Shown piece by piece: positions 42,691-53,900 of a DNA stretch of 64,000 nt (positions are counted from its first letter, which is position 1; each line of letters opens with the position of its first letter). Both the position numbers and the translations under genes were made by a program. Under the pieces are notes generated by a model, which made no database searches, was not told where the DNA came from, and saw only the letters and a program-made list of their open reading frames with translations. Source of the DNA: Pyropia yezoensis (Eukaryota > Rhodophyta > Bangiophyceae > Bangiales > Bangiaceae); assembly GCA_009829735.1 (NCBI GenBank), contig CM020619.1:8050375-8114374 (forward strand), written 5' to 3'.

Positions 42691-45138
42691 ATGTCCTATC
42701 CCCAGGTGCTTGAAGAGGAGGAAGACCTCCTGATTGGGGAGGAGATGGAGGACGACGCGCCTGTCGGTCCCGACGCCGCGCGTTACGGGGTGAGCTCGTC
42801 TGACGACGACGGGCCTGCGGTGTCCGTCCGTCTGTCGGCCGGAGGACTGTCGTCCGTGTGCAGCGGCACGACGGTGCCGTCGGCCGGAGGCCAACCCGGC
42901 GGTCAACCGCGCGTGGCGGCTTCTACCCCCTCTCTGCTGGCTGCCCGGATGGAGCCTGGTGCCGGTGCCGGCTCACCGCAGCTACCTCAAGATGGTCCGC
43001 CCTGCGGCGGAGGTGGCGACCCGCAGCCGACTCCGGCTGGTCAAGGTGGTCCGGGTGTCCGGGCGGTGACTCCTCGAGGCGGTCCCGACGTTGACGCGGG
43101 TGGTGGTGGCGGTGCGACACCCGGTGCGGCGGGTCAAGACGGTGCGGGTGTCCGCACGGCCGGGGCTCCGGCTCCGGAGGCTGTCCAAGTGCCTTCCCCT
43201 TCCGAGGCGGGGGCTACGCCGACGGGTGGTGCCGGCGCCGGTACCGTACCTGCGGTGCCGCGGGCGTCGAGCGGTCAAGACGCTCCTTCTCCCATGGCGG
43301 TTGACACCGGGAGTTACTCCGGGCGGGCGCCCGCCCTTCTTCTTCCTCCTCGGCCTCGTCCATCTCCGACGTCGGCCCCTCTGCCGGTGGTGCGTCCCCC
43401 GGCGCCCCCGATTCTTCCTGGTCCTGCCCGGGTTGCCCCGTTGGGTGGCGGCGTCGCCGTGGCGGCGGGTCAACCCGCCATGTCGGTGTCCGACTTGGTG
43501 GCTCGGGTTCGAGGCCTCACGGTGCAAGAGTCGATGGAGTCCGATGGGCGTATGCGGGTGGACTTCCACCTGGTGCATCCCCGTGGAGAGTCCTCCCGCC
43601 GCGTTAAGGTGGACCCGAGCTGGGAGCGGGAGTTGGTGCGGCTGGTCAACCAGCCGAACGCGGTCCGGGTGGAACATCATTGGATCCTGAGTCAGCCGGA
43701 CGACCGGCATGCGCAGCATTGGCGCACCCGGGTGGGACGGGGTGAGGTCTACCTCGACCCCAACTTCGGGGTCTGCGACTTGATTGCCCCCGCGTTGCCG
43801 CGGGAGATTGACTACCCGGCTAGTGCTCGGGGGATTGCGGCGGCGGCGGAGCCGGCTGCGTTTGGGGAGACCGTGAGCCGTACCGGTCGGTATCCCGACT
43901 TTGACTACTACCCGGGGGTACCCCCGTATCTGTCGTTGACGGCTCCCTACCCGCCCATGGCGGGGTTGAAGTCGGCGTCGAGTTGGCGACGTAACCATGG
44001 TGTCATGGCGGATGCGTTCCGCACGGATATAACGTGTGCGTTGCAGACCGGCAACGGTCGTGCTCCGGTATACACTCCCGTGCGCCCGCCGCTATGGCAG
44101 GAGGGGTGGGAACCCGCCCCTGCTTTCCGGTTTGACACCGGCTCCTGCCTTCGCTACTTCGGGAGTGTGTTGGCCTCGCGACCGGTCCACCCGTTGCAGG
44201 GTACCTTCACCCTTGAGGTTACCCTCGGGCAGGCTTCATCCTTCTTGCTGTCCGTCCGCCGGCAGGGTCGTCTGTTTCATCTCCCGACGGGTGTCCGTCG
44301 GCACATCGCGCGGTTGGGCGTGGATCTGATAGCCGCCAAGACCGGGTTGGCCCGGGAGTTCGAAGCCCTGCTGGCTGTTCACGATGCCGTGAACTGGGCT
44401 GGGGTGTTGGCCCTTCCCCCGTACCGGGACCCGCAGGCTGGGGCTTCCCCCTTGCCTCGTCACTTGTTGCGTGTCCGGCGTACTCAGCCGGGTGAGCCCA
44501 GTTGCCATGGGTGGGCATCCACCGAGGCCGTTCCTGACCTGGGTATTCCCATGGTTATCCATGACCCTCTTCAGGTCCTTGCTCCGTGGTTCGGTAACCC
44601 GATGCCGGCGGCGGTTGGCCGTCGTCCCCGAGAGTTGGGCTCTGTGGGTGGGGAGCGTGAGGTGTCCCGTCGTCGGGCGGAGTACCGCCGTGGTTACGGT
44701 GGAGCCCCTTCGGTAGGGTCCTACCGGGCCTCGTATCAGGTGCCACCGGCTCCGGTGGTAGCCGTGTCGGCTCCTGTGGCTCCTCTGGCTGCGCCAGTGT
44801 CACCTCCCGCCCCTGTCCTACATGACGGGGGTCCCCGTCTCTGGTATGAGGGCGTTGACGCCCTTGTTACCCGCGCAATGCGTGGGGGTCTCTCTGTTAG
44901 CTGGGGGGATATCCCCCCAGGTGCTGCGCTGGTTGGGTCAGCGCGTTGCTTCGGTGGCGTGCTGGACCGCCTCCAGAAAGCTCTGGAGGACGTGGAGGCT
45001 GGCCGCAGCACCCTCGTCCAGCTATGCACCGAGGTAACTCGGGTGGTCGACCGTCGTGACGTTGCCGACCGGTGGAGCACGGAGGTCTACGCGCTTACGC
45101 GTGAGTGGCCTCCCTCGGGCAGTGGGTCTACCCACTGA
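42691..45138 (+). CDS. Antisense ORF of element B, unknown retroelement accessory protein
   Basis: 815 aa from ATG 42691 (MSYPQVLEEEEDLLIGEEME). The start is chosen because the element C counterpart begins in the same style with a short acidic segment ending MEDD or MEDT. Residues about 30-260 are Pro, Gly and Ala rich. A folded region follows: LVHPRGESSRRVKVDPSWE, PDFDYYPGVPPYLSLTAP, VRPPLWQEGWEPAPAFRF, CLRYFGSVLASRP, VRRQGRLFHLPTGVRRHI, LLAVHDAVNWAGVL, STEAVPDLGIPMVIHDP. A second helical block near the C terminus reads LDRLQKALEDVEAGRSTLV. No membrane segment, zinc finger or known catalytic motif is seen. It is transcribed opposite to gag-pol and convergent with pol. A second, frame-broken copy of its C-terminal third lies after the N gap. 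Confidence 0.75.
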   Translation: MSYPQVLEEEEDLLIGEEMEDDAPVGPDAARYGVSSSDDDGPAVSVRLSAGGLSSVCSGTTVPSAGGQPGGQPRVAASTPSLLAARMEPGAGAGSPQLPQDGPPCGGGGDPQPTPAGQGGPGVRAVTPRGGPDVDAGGGGGATPGAAGQDGAGVRTAGAPAPEAVQVPSPSEAGATPTGGAGAGTVPAVPRASSGQDAPSPMAVDTGSYSGRAPALLLPPRPRPSPTSAPLPVVRPPAPPILPGPARVAPLGGGVAVAAGQPAMSVSDLVARVRGLTVQESMESDGRMRVDFHLVHPRGESSRRVKVDPSWERELVRLVNQPNAVRVEHHWILSQPDDRHAQHWRTRVGRGEVYLDPNFGVCDLIAPALPREIDYPASARGIAAAAEPAAFGETVSRTGRYPDFDYYPGVPPYLSLTAPYPPMAGLKSASSWRRNHGVMADAFRTDITCALQTGNGRAPVYTPVRPPLWQEGWEPAPAFRFDTGSCLRYFGSVLASRPVHPLQGTFTLEVTLGQASSFLLSVRRQGRLFHLPTGVRRHIARLGVDLIAAKTGLAREFEALLAVHDAVNWAGVLALPPYRDPQAGASPLPRHLLRVRRTQPGEPSCHGWASTEAVPDLGIPMVIHDPLQVLAPWFGNPMPAAVGRRPRELGSVGGEREVSRRRAEYRRGYGGAPSVGSYRASYQVPPAPVVAVSAPVAPLAAPVSPPAPVLHDGGPRLWYEGVDALVTRAMRGGLSVSWGDIPPGAALVGSARCFGGVLDRLQKALEDVEAGRSTLVQLCTEVTRVVDRRDVADRWSTEVYALTREWPPSGSGSTH

Positions 45139-45617
45139 GGAGTGCTATTGTTTGTGCGGGAGAGGGCCCCGGCAACCCTTATGGTAGCCGGGTAGTAGTG
45201 AGTATAAACTCATCCCCCTTTGGGGGCATTGCTTGCCTCTGTTTGCTGCCCTGGGGAGTACCCCTTCTGGCTCAGTGGTGCCTTGCCTCCCGTCCAACTT
45301 CTTCCGGTAGGTTCATGCTTGGGGAGGTCATCCTCCCTCACTTGGTGTCTTGGCTTGGGGAGGTCATCCTCCCGTGTAAGCTCCCTAGTTTCTTCGATAT
45401 TATCGGAGTTAGCCTTTACCTTTAAGTTAACTTATTAAGGTTCAGGTTTTACTTAGTTACCTAAGCTTAGCTCTACTTAGTTACCTAAGCTTGGTTCGAC
45501 TTAGAAACCTAAGTCTGATTTGACTTAGAAACCTAAGTCTGCCGTAACCATGTCACACCCTACTTAGTAGGTATAAGCCTCACCCCCCAACAGCCGAAGT
45601 CGGTGTCGGTTGGGTTG
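45139..45617. promoter_or_regulatory. Convergent spacer of element B with four 24-bp hairpin repeats
   Basis: Between the stop of the antisense ORF and the stop of pol. Four exact-period 24-bp units start at 45451, 45475, 45499 and 45523, each containing CTTAG and CTAAG as a stem around TTAC or AAAC. A two-copy GGGGAGGTCATCCTCCC palindrome lies at about 45320-45373. Position and symmetry suit transcript termination or processing for both strands, but that role is inferred. Confidence 0.6.
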
Positions 45618-48600
45618 TTACAGTAGGCGTCGTCGCCTCATGTACGGCATGAGGAGTTGGCGGGGTATATTTGCCGCCTGTTCCCAGGTGGGTGAGTCGT
45701 ATCCGACCCACATAACCTTGACGTACCAGGGTCCTGGTAGGTCCGGGTCGGTGTGTCCGACTACGCTCTCTACTTGGTATGGAATCCCATCCGGTCCCAC
45801 CGGGTCATCTGACCGGTGGGTTGTAAGAGCTTCATGTAGCAACCCAGCCGGTACCGGCTGAGGCTGTTCCGGCATCGGAGCAGGTGTGACATCATTCATG
45901 CTGATGCGTTGAATCTCCGTATCGGAGTGTAAGATAACAGAGTGGTCATCTCTGTGGAGGATCTGGTACGGTCCCTTGACCGGTTGCATAAGCTTGTTCC
46001 CTCGGAACTTCTGGTGTCTGATATAGACCCAGTCACCTGTTACCAGGGTTGCGTTGCGCACCCGTAGTCGGGCGTCGAAGTTCTTCTTATATCGAAGTTG
46101 TGTTCTGTCAAGGGCACCCTTGAGCTTAGGAATCATCCACGATAGCTTGGCCAACCAAGCTAGGTGGATGCGTTCGGCGGGTCGGCCCTTCGGTGTATCA
46201 TACCGAGTGCACCTGCCGGGTGGCAGCGTCAAGTTACCGACGCCTAGTGGCATGACCCACTCCAGCGGAGCAATGTTTGTGCTCCGATGTGGCCTGGCAT
46301 TGTATGCCAGGGTGAGTACGGACAGAAGCCTGTCCCAAGTGTTCGTGTGCTCGGCCACGTAGCACTGTAGCATCTTTACGATGGTGCGGTTGAACCGCTC
46401 CACCTGCCCGTTGGACTGCGGGTGGTAGTCGGATGCCCGACGTGGTTCGATACCGAACATGCCCAGGACCTTAGTGCAGAATGCCGACGTAAGGTTTGCT
46501 CCGTTATCGGAGAGGAGTTGCTTCATGACTCCGTATGCACTGATCCAGTGGTCAACCACTGCGTTCATGATCGTGTATGCCGTATCATTCGGGATGGCTG
46601 CCGCTCTTGACAGCTTAGTGAAGCGGTCAGACATGACCAGGATGTACCTGTTCCCTTCTTCCGTTATCGGAAGTGGCCCGAGTATGTCGATAGCGACTTG
46701 CTCGTTGGGCCCATCAGGTGGGAATAGCTTCATGGCAGACGCCCGCCTATGTAGACTCATGCGGTTACGTGCACAGGGGTGGCATCCCCTTACGTGGTCG
46801 ATTACGTCGACGGCCATTGCTGGCCAGTAGAAGAACCTTCGCATTGCTGCGAACATACGTGAACCCCCCGGGTGTCCGGCTGTAGGGTTCTCATGTTCTC
46901 GTTTCATGACGGCTTGCCGTAAGGACACGGGAACCACGACTTGATGTCGTCCATCGGCGGGTGCCCGCCGGTATATGAGTCCGTCTTCGTCCTCGGAGAA
47001 GATGCCGGCCGTACCGGCCAGGAGGTTAGCACGATGACGTCTACAGTCATCGTCGTTGGCCTGTGCCTCGCGGAAGTCCGCGAGGGTCAATGGGCACGCA
47101 AGGTGTGCCATGGTATTGTCAGCCATACCCTGGGTAGCATTACCCACCATGCACACCGGTACTACCGGGATGTCCTCGTCCACCGGGCGGGTATCCCCGC
47201 TCGGGGTGTCGAGTCGAGACAACGCGTCTCCGAGGTGGTGGGTTGACCCAGCCTTATACACCGTGCGGTAGTCGTGCTCGGCCATCTTCAGCCTCCATCG
47301 GGCTAGCCTCCCATGGCTATCGGAATCCTTGTCACCAAGGTTGAGGAGCCATCGTAGGGGTTCGTGGTCGGACCTCACGATGAACCTGGAGCCCTCCAGG
47401 TATGGACGGAGCAGTTGCACTGCCCATATAACTCCGAGGCATTCACGCTCGGTGGCACTATAGTTCCGCTCAGCCGGGTTGAGTGTCCGGCTGAAGTACC
47501 CTACCGGACGTAGGTCCGGGATAACGTTGTCGGTACCTATCAACGTCTCTCCCTGTAACAGGGTGCATCCCACTTGTGTATCACACGCATCGACATCGAT
47601 GACGAAGGTACCCCGTCTATGCGGTAACGCAAGGACGGGTGGGGCTAGTAGGGCTCGCTTCAGCGACTCGAATGCCTCCTCTTGGCTAGGCGAAGGGGGT
47701 TGGAGTACCTTGGGTAAGGTACTGCTCGTAAGAACCGTTAACGGTTTAGCTATCCGAGCGAAGTCCTTGACGAACCGTCGGTATACATTGCACATTCCCA
47801 GGAAGCTCTTGAGCTGCGTCTGGGTGTTAGGGAACCGGGCATCCCGGAGTGCCCGGGTATTGGCTTCGAGTACCCCTAGTTTACCAGGGGTTATCTGGTG
47901 GCCCAGATACTCGACCGTCTGTTGGAAGAAGGCGCACTTCTTCAGACGCAGGGTTACCCCGGCGTTCCGCAAGAGGGTGAGTACCTCGTCAACATGTTGT
48001 ACATGGTCATCCATGTTACGCGAGAAGACGATGACGTCATCGAGGTACACTAGGCAGTTACGCCACTTCACCCCCGACAGTATGATGTCGATAGCCCGCT
48101 GGAATGTAGCGGGGGCGTTGGACAATCCGAAGGGCATCCTTAGGAACTCGTACACTCCACTGTGACAGACGAATGCCGTCTTGGGGATATCCTCGTCCGC
48201 CACCGGGATCTGCCAGTATCCGGCATTGCAGTCGATGGTGGTAAACACCGTAGCCTCCCCCAGGGAGTCGATGCATTCATCCATCCTTGGTAAAGGGTAT
48301 GAGTCCTTCTTGGTAACCAAGTTGAGGCGTCGATAATCGATGCAAAACCGAGGGGTTTGATCCTTCTTCGGCACAATAACGACTGGGGCACCCCATTCCG
48401 ACATCGAAGGTCGGATCACCTTAGCTTCACTCATCCTCTTCACTTCTCCATCAACGATCTCTCGTTGCATAGGTCCCGCTCGGTGCGGTTGTGAGCGGGC
48501 GGGTCGTGCGCCTGGTACCAGGTCTATACGATGTTGGGTTGCCCCAATGGTCCCCAAGGCCCCGCCTGTCCACATAACGTCATGCTTTCTTAGCATCCGT

Positions 48601-49276
48601 CGTACCCCTTCGGCTACCGAAGGGGGAAGGTGGTCGAGGTCAGCCTCGGCCAGTGCCTTCAAGGCCTCTTGGTCCTTTGGCGGCAGGTCCGCCGGAGCCG
48701 CCGATGGGTTAGGCTTCCCGTCATCGGGTTGCTGTCGCTCGGTGGTCTCGGCGACCGCCAGTACTTCAAGTGGTTCCACTTGACCTTCCTTATCAGGGTT
48801 AAGGATATCTCCTTCGTAGAGTTCGGCAATCCCGAGGATAGTTCCCTTCGGAGGGTGACTGCCTTACGGCGATAGTTCGCCATCACTAGGAGGGACGACC
48901 CTCCTGCTGGGAGGTCTATGAGACCGTTGGCCATGGTCAACCATGGCGCTTGTACGTCCGTAGGTTGGACTGGACTCTGCAGATGCCTGCGAGGTCGCAG
49001 TTAACCGGGAGGACTGTCTCTGACAACGGCTCAAAGCGAGTTCGCTTGGCCAACCGAAGTGTCTTCGGCTCGACGCTTGCGTACACCTCAGCCACGTTAA
49101 CGTGGCTTCCCTGTAGCGTCAGGTCCCTGACGATAGCCGTGTGTCCTCGCTTCGTCCCGTCGGCTTCTTGAAGCTCGACGGTCCTCCGGCCTGGCCGGAT
49201 TGCATCAACGTGAACGTTGATGAAGGTGCACCCCAGTATGCAGGGCACCGATAGCGTTTCACATACCAGGAAGTCA
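45618..49276 (-). CDS. Element B pol, copy left of the gap (RT, RNase H, integrase, chromodomain)
   Basis: From 48779 to 45618 a single frame of 1053 codons is intact: RT (FCIDYRRLN, VYLDDVIVF about residue 245), RNase H (VIDVDACDTQVGC, RSDHEPLRWLL), integrase HHCC (HENPTAGHPGGS, CHPCARN), catalytic AIDILGPLP, SDNGANL and NGQVERFN, so all three DDE residues are present, and a C-terminal chromodomain (YVKVMWVGYDSPTWEQAANI). Between 48780 and 49276 the frame is broken by two one-base deletions (near 48851 and 48944) that the right-hand copy lacks; they lie within 450 bp of the gap. Used together with the sequence right of the gap, the pol length is 1388 codons. Confidence 0.88.
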
Positions 49277-49776
49277 NNNNNNNNNNNNNNNNNNNNNNNN
49301 NNNNNNNNNNNNNNNNNNNNNNNNNNNNNNNNNNNNNNNNNNNNNNNNNNNNNNNNNNNNNNNNNNNNNNNNNNNNNNNNNNNNNNNNNNNNNNNNNNNN
49401 NNNNNNNNNNNNNNNNNNNNNNNNNNNNNNNNNNNNNNNNNNNNNNNNNNNNNNNNNNNNNNNNNNNNNNNNNNNNNNNNNNNNNNNNNNNNNNNNNNNN
49501 NNNNNNNNNNNNNNNNNNNNNNNNNNNNNNNNNNNNNNNNNNNNNNNNNNNNNNNNNNNNNNNNNNNNNNNNNNNNNNNNNNNNNNNNNNNNNNNNNNNN
49601 NNNNNNNNNNNNNNNNNNNNNNNNNNNNNNNNNNNNNNNNNNNNNNNNNNNNNNNNNNNNNNNNNNNNNNNNNNNNNNNNNNNNNNNNNNNNNNNNNNNN
49701 NNNNNNNNNNNNNNNNNNNNNNNNNNNNNNNNNNNNNNNNNNNNNNNNNNNNNNNNNNNNNNNNNNNNNNNNNNNN
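49277..49776. other. Assembly gap, 500 N
   Basis: Exactly 500 N, the size of an arbitrary scaffold gap. Left of it lies the 3' half of the protease region of pol; right of it restarts the middle of the antisense ORF, a sequence already present at 44437. Confidence 0.99.
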
Positions 49777-50476
49777 GCTGGGGCTTCCCCCCTTGCCTCG
49801 TCACTCGTTGCGTGTCCGGCGTACTCAGCCGGGTGAGCCCAGTTGCCATGGGTGGGCATCCACCGAGGCCGTTCCTGACCTGGGTATTCCCATGGTTATC
49901 CATGACCCTCTTCAGGTCCTTGCTCCGTGGTTCGGTAACCCGATGCCGGCGGCGGTTGGCCGTCGTCCCCGAGAGTGGGCTCTGTGGGTGGGGAGCGTGA
50001 GGTGTCCCGTCGTCGGGCGGAGTACCGCCGTGGTTACGGTGGAGCCCCTTCGGTAGGGTCCTACCGGGCCTCGTATCAGGTGCCACCGGCTCCGGTGGTA
50101 GCCGTGTCGGCTCCTGTGGCTCCTCTGGCTGCGCCAGTGTCACCTCCCGCCCCTGTCCTACATGACGGGGGTCCCCGTCTCTGGTATGAGGCGTTGACGC
50201 CCTTGTTACCCGCGCAATGCGTGGGGGTCTCTCTGTTAGCTGGGGGGATATCCCCCCAGGTGCTGCGCTGGTTGGGTCAGCGCGTTGCTTCGGTGGCGTG
50301 CTGGACCGCCTCCAGAAAGCTCTGGAGGACGTGGAGGCTGGCCGCAGCACCCTCGTCCAGCTATGCACCGAGGTAACTCGGGTGGTCGACCGTCGTGACG
50401 TTGCGACCGGTGGAGCACGGAGGTCTACGCGCTTACGCGTGAGTGGCCTCCCTCGGGCAGTGGGTCTACCCACTGA
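49777..50476 (+). pseudogene. Second copy of the antisense-ORF C-terminal third, frame-broken
   Basis: Corresponds to 44437-45138. Relative to that copy it has one extra C near 49787 and lost bases near 49975 (T), 50190 (G) and 50404 (C), so no single frame survives. The left copy is intact throughout. Best explained as unpolished contig end rather than a real duplicate. Confidence 0.8.
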
Positions 50477-50787
50477 GGAGTGCTATTGTTTGTGCGGGAG
50501 AGGGCCCCGGCAACCCTTATGGTAGCCGGGTAGTAGTGAGTATAAACTCATCCCCCTTTGGGGGCATTGCTTGCCTCTGTTTGCTGCCCTGGGGAGTACC
50601 CCTTCTGGCTCAGTGGTGCCTTGCCTCCGTCCAACTTCTTCCGGTAGGTTCATGCTTGGGGAGGTCATCCTCCCTCACTTGGTGTCTTGGCTTGGGGAGG
50701 TCATCCTCCCGTGTAAGCTCCCTAGTTTCTTCGATATTATCGGAGTTAGCCTTTACCTTTAAGTTAACTTATTAAGGTTCAGGTTTT

Positions 50788-50883
50788 ACTTAGTTACCTA
50801 AGCTTAGCTCTACTTAGTTACCTAAGCTTGGTTCGACTTAGAAACCTAAGTCTGATTTGACTTAGAAACCTAAGTCTGCCGTA
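50788..50883. repeat. Second copy of the four 24-bp hairpin repeats
   Basis: Same sequence and period as 45451-45546, in the duplicated block. Confidence 0.85.
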
Positions 50884-50954
50884 ACCATGTCACACCCTAC
50901 TTAGTAGGTATAAGCCTCACCCCCCAACAGCCGAAGTCGGTGTCGGTTGGGTTG

Positions 50955-53900
50955 TTACAGTAGGCGTCGTCGCCTCATGTACGGCATGAGGAGTTGGCGG
51001 GGTATATTTGCCGCCTGTTCCCAGGTGGGTGAGTCGTATCCGACCCACATAACCTTGACGTACCAGGGTCCTGGTAGGTCCGGGTCGGTGTGTCCGACTA
51101 CGCTCTCTACTTGGTATGGAATCCCATCCGGTCCCACCGGGTCATCTGACCGGTGGGTTGTAAGAGCTTCATGTAGCAACCCAGCCGGTACCGGCTGAGG
51201 CTGTTCCGGCATCGGAGCAGGTGTGACATCATTCATGCTGATGCGTTGAATCTCCGTATCGGAGTGTAAGATAACAGAGTGGTCATCTCTGTGGAGGATC
51301 TGGTACGGTCCCTTGACCGGTTGCATAAGCTTGTTCCCTCGGAACTTCTGGTGTCTGATATAGACCCAGTCACCTGTTACCAGGGTTGCGTTGCGCACCC
51401 GTAGTCGGGCGTCGAAGTTCTTCTTATATCGAAGTTGTGTTCTGTCAAGGGCACCCTTGAGCTTAGGAATCATCCACGATAGCTTGGCCAACCAAGCTAG
51501 GTGGATGCGTTCGGCGGGTCGGCCCTTCGGTGTATCATACCGAGTGCACCTGCCGGGTGGCAGCGTCAAGTTACCGACGCCTAGTGGCATGACCCACTCC
51601 AGCGGAGCAATGTTTGTGCTCCGATGTGGCCTGGCATTGTATGCCAGGGTGAGTACGGACAGAAGCCTGTCCCAAGTGTTCGTGTGCTCGGCCACGTAGC
51701 ACTGTAGCATCTTTACGATGGTGCGGTTGAACCGCTCACCTGCCCGTTGGACTGCGGGTGGTAGTCGGATGCCCGACGTGGTTCGATACCGAACATGCCC
51801 AGGACCTTAGTGCAGAATGCCGACGTAAGGTTTGCTCCGTTATCGGAGAGGAGTTGCTTCATGACTCCGTATGCACTGATCCAGTGGTCAACCACTGCGT
51901 TCATGATCGTGTATGCCGTATCATTCGGGATGGCTGCCGCTCTTGACAGCTTAGTGAAGCGGTCAGACATGACCAGGATGTACCTGTTCCCTTCTTCCGT
52001 TATCGGAAGTGGCCCGAGTATGTCGATAGCGACTTGCTCGTTGGGCCCATCAGGTGGGATAGCTTCATGGCAGACGCCCGCCTATGTAGACTCATGCGGT
52101 TACGTGCACAGGGGTGGCATCCCCTTACGTGGTCGATTACGTCGACGGCCATTGCTGGCCAGTAGAAGAACCTTCGCATTGCTGCGAACATACGTGAACC
52201 CCCCGGGTGTCCGGCTGTAGGGTTCTCATGTTCTCGTTTCATGACGGCTTGCCGTAAGGACACGGGAACCACGACTTGATGTCGTCCATCGGCGGGTGCC
52301 CGCCGGTATATGAGTCCGTCTTCGTCCTCGGAGAAGATGCCGGCCGTACCGGCCAGGAGGTTAGCACGATGACGTCTACAGTCATCGTCGTTGGCCTGTG
52401 CCTCGCGGAAGTCCGCGAGGGGTCAATGGGCACGCAAGGTGTGCCATGGTATTGTCAGCCATACCCTGGGTAGCATTACCCACCATGCACACCGGTACTA
52501 CCGGGATGTCCTCGTCCACCGGGCGGGTATCCCCGCTCGGGGTGTCGAGTCGAGACAACGCGTCTCCGAGGTGGTGGGTTGACCCAGCCTTATACACCGT
52601 GCGGTAGTCGTGCTCGGCCATCTTCAGCCTCCATCGGGCTAGCCTCCCATGGCTATCGGAATCCTTGTCACCAAGGTTGAGGAGCCATCGTAGGGGTTCG
52701 TGGTCGGACCTCACGATGAACCTGGAGCCCTCCAGGTATGGACGGAGCAGTTGCACTGCCCATATAACTCCGAGGCATTCACGCTCGGTGGCACTATAGT
52801 TCCGCTCAGCCGGGTTGAGTGTCCGGCTGAAGTACCCTACCGGACGTAGGTCCGGGATAACGTTGTCGGTACCTATCAACGTCTCTCCCTGTAACAGGGT
52901 GCATCCCACTTGTGTATCACACGCATCGACATCGATGACGAAGGTACCCCGTCTATGCGGTAACGCAAGGACGGGTGGGGCTAGTAGGGCTCGCTTCAGC
53001 GACTCGAATGCCTCCTCTTGCTAGGCGAAGGGGGTTGGAGTACCTTGGGTAAGGTACTGCTCGTAAGAACCGTTAACGGTTTAGCTATCCGAGCGAAGTC
53101 CTTGACGAACCGTCGGTATACATTGCACATTCCCAGGAAGCTCTTGAGCTGCGTCTGGGTGTTAGGGAACCGGGCATCCCGGAGTGCCCGGGTATTGGCT
53201 TCGAGTACCCCTAGTTTACCAGGGGTTATCTGGTGGCCCAGATACTCGACCGTCTGTTGGAAGAAGGCGCACTTCTTCAGACGCAGGGTTACCCCGGCGT
53301 TCCGCAAGAGGGTGAGTACCTCGTCAACATGTTGTACATGGTCATCCATGTTACGCGAGAAGACGATGACGTCATCGAGGTACACTAGGCAGTTACGCCA
53401 CTTCACCCCCGACAGTATGATGTCGATAGCCCGCTGGAATGTAGCGGGGGCGTTGGACAATCCGAAGGGCATCCTTAGGAACTCGTACACTCCACTGTGA
53501 CAGACGAATGCCGTCTTGGGGATATCCTCGTCCGCCACCGGGATCTGCCAGTATCCGGCATTGCAGTCGATGGTGGTAAACACCGTAGCCTCCCCCAGGG
53601 AGTCGATGCATTCATCCATCCTTGGTAAAGGGTATGAGTCCTTCTTGGTAACCAAGTTGAGGCGTCGATAATCGATGCAAAACCGAGGGGTTTGATCCTT
53701 CTTCGGCACAATAACGACTGGGGCACCCCATTCCGACATCGAAGGTCGGATCACCTTAGCTTCACTCATCCTCTTCACTTCTCCATCAACGATCTCTCGT
53801 TGCATAGGTCCCGCTCGGTGCGGTTGTGAGCGGGCGGGTCGTGCGCCTGGTACCAGGTCTATACGATGTTGGGTTGCCCCAATGGTCCCCAAGGCCCCGC

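Noticed and set aside
49119..50473. ORFs running through the 500-N gap
   Set aside because: They are open only because N codons contain no stops.
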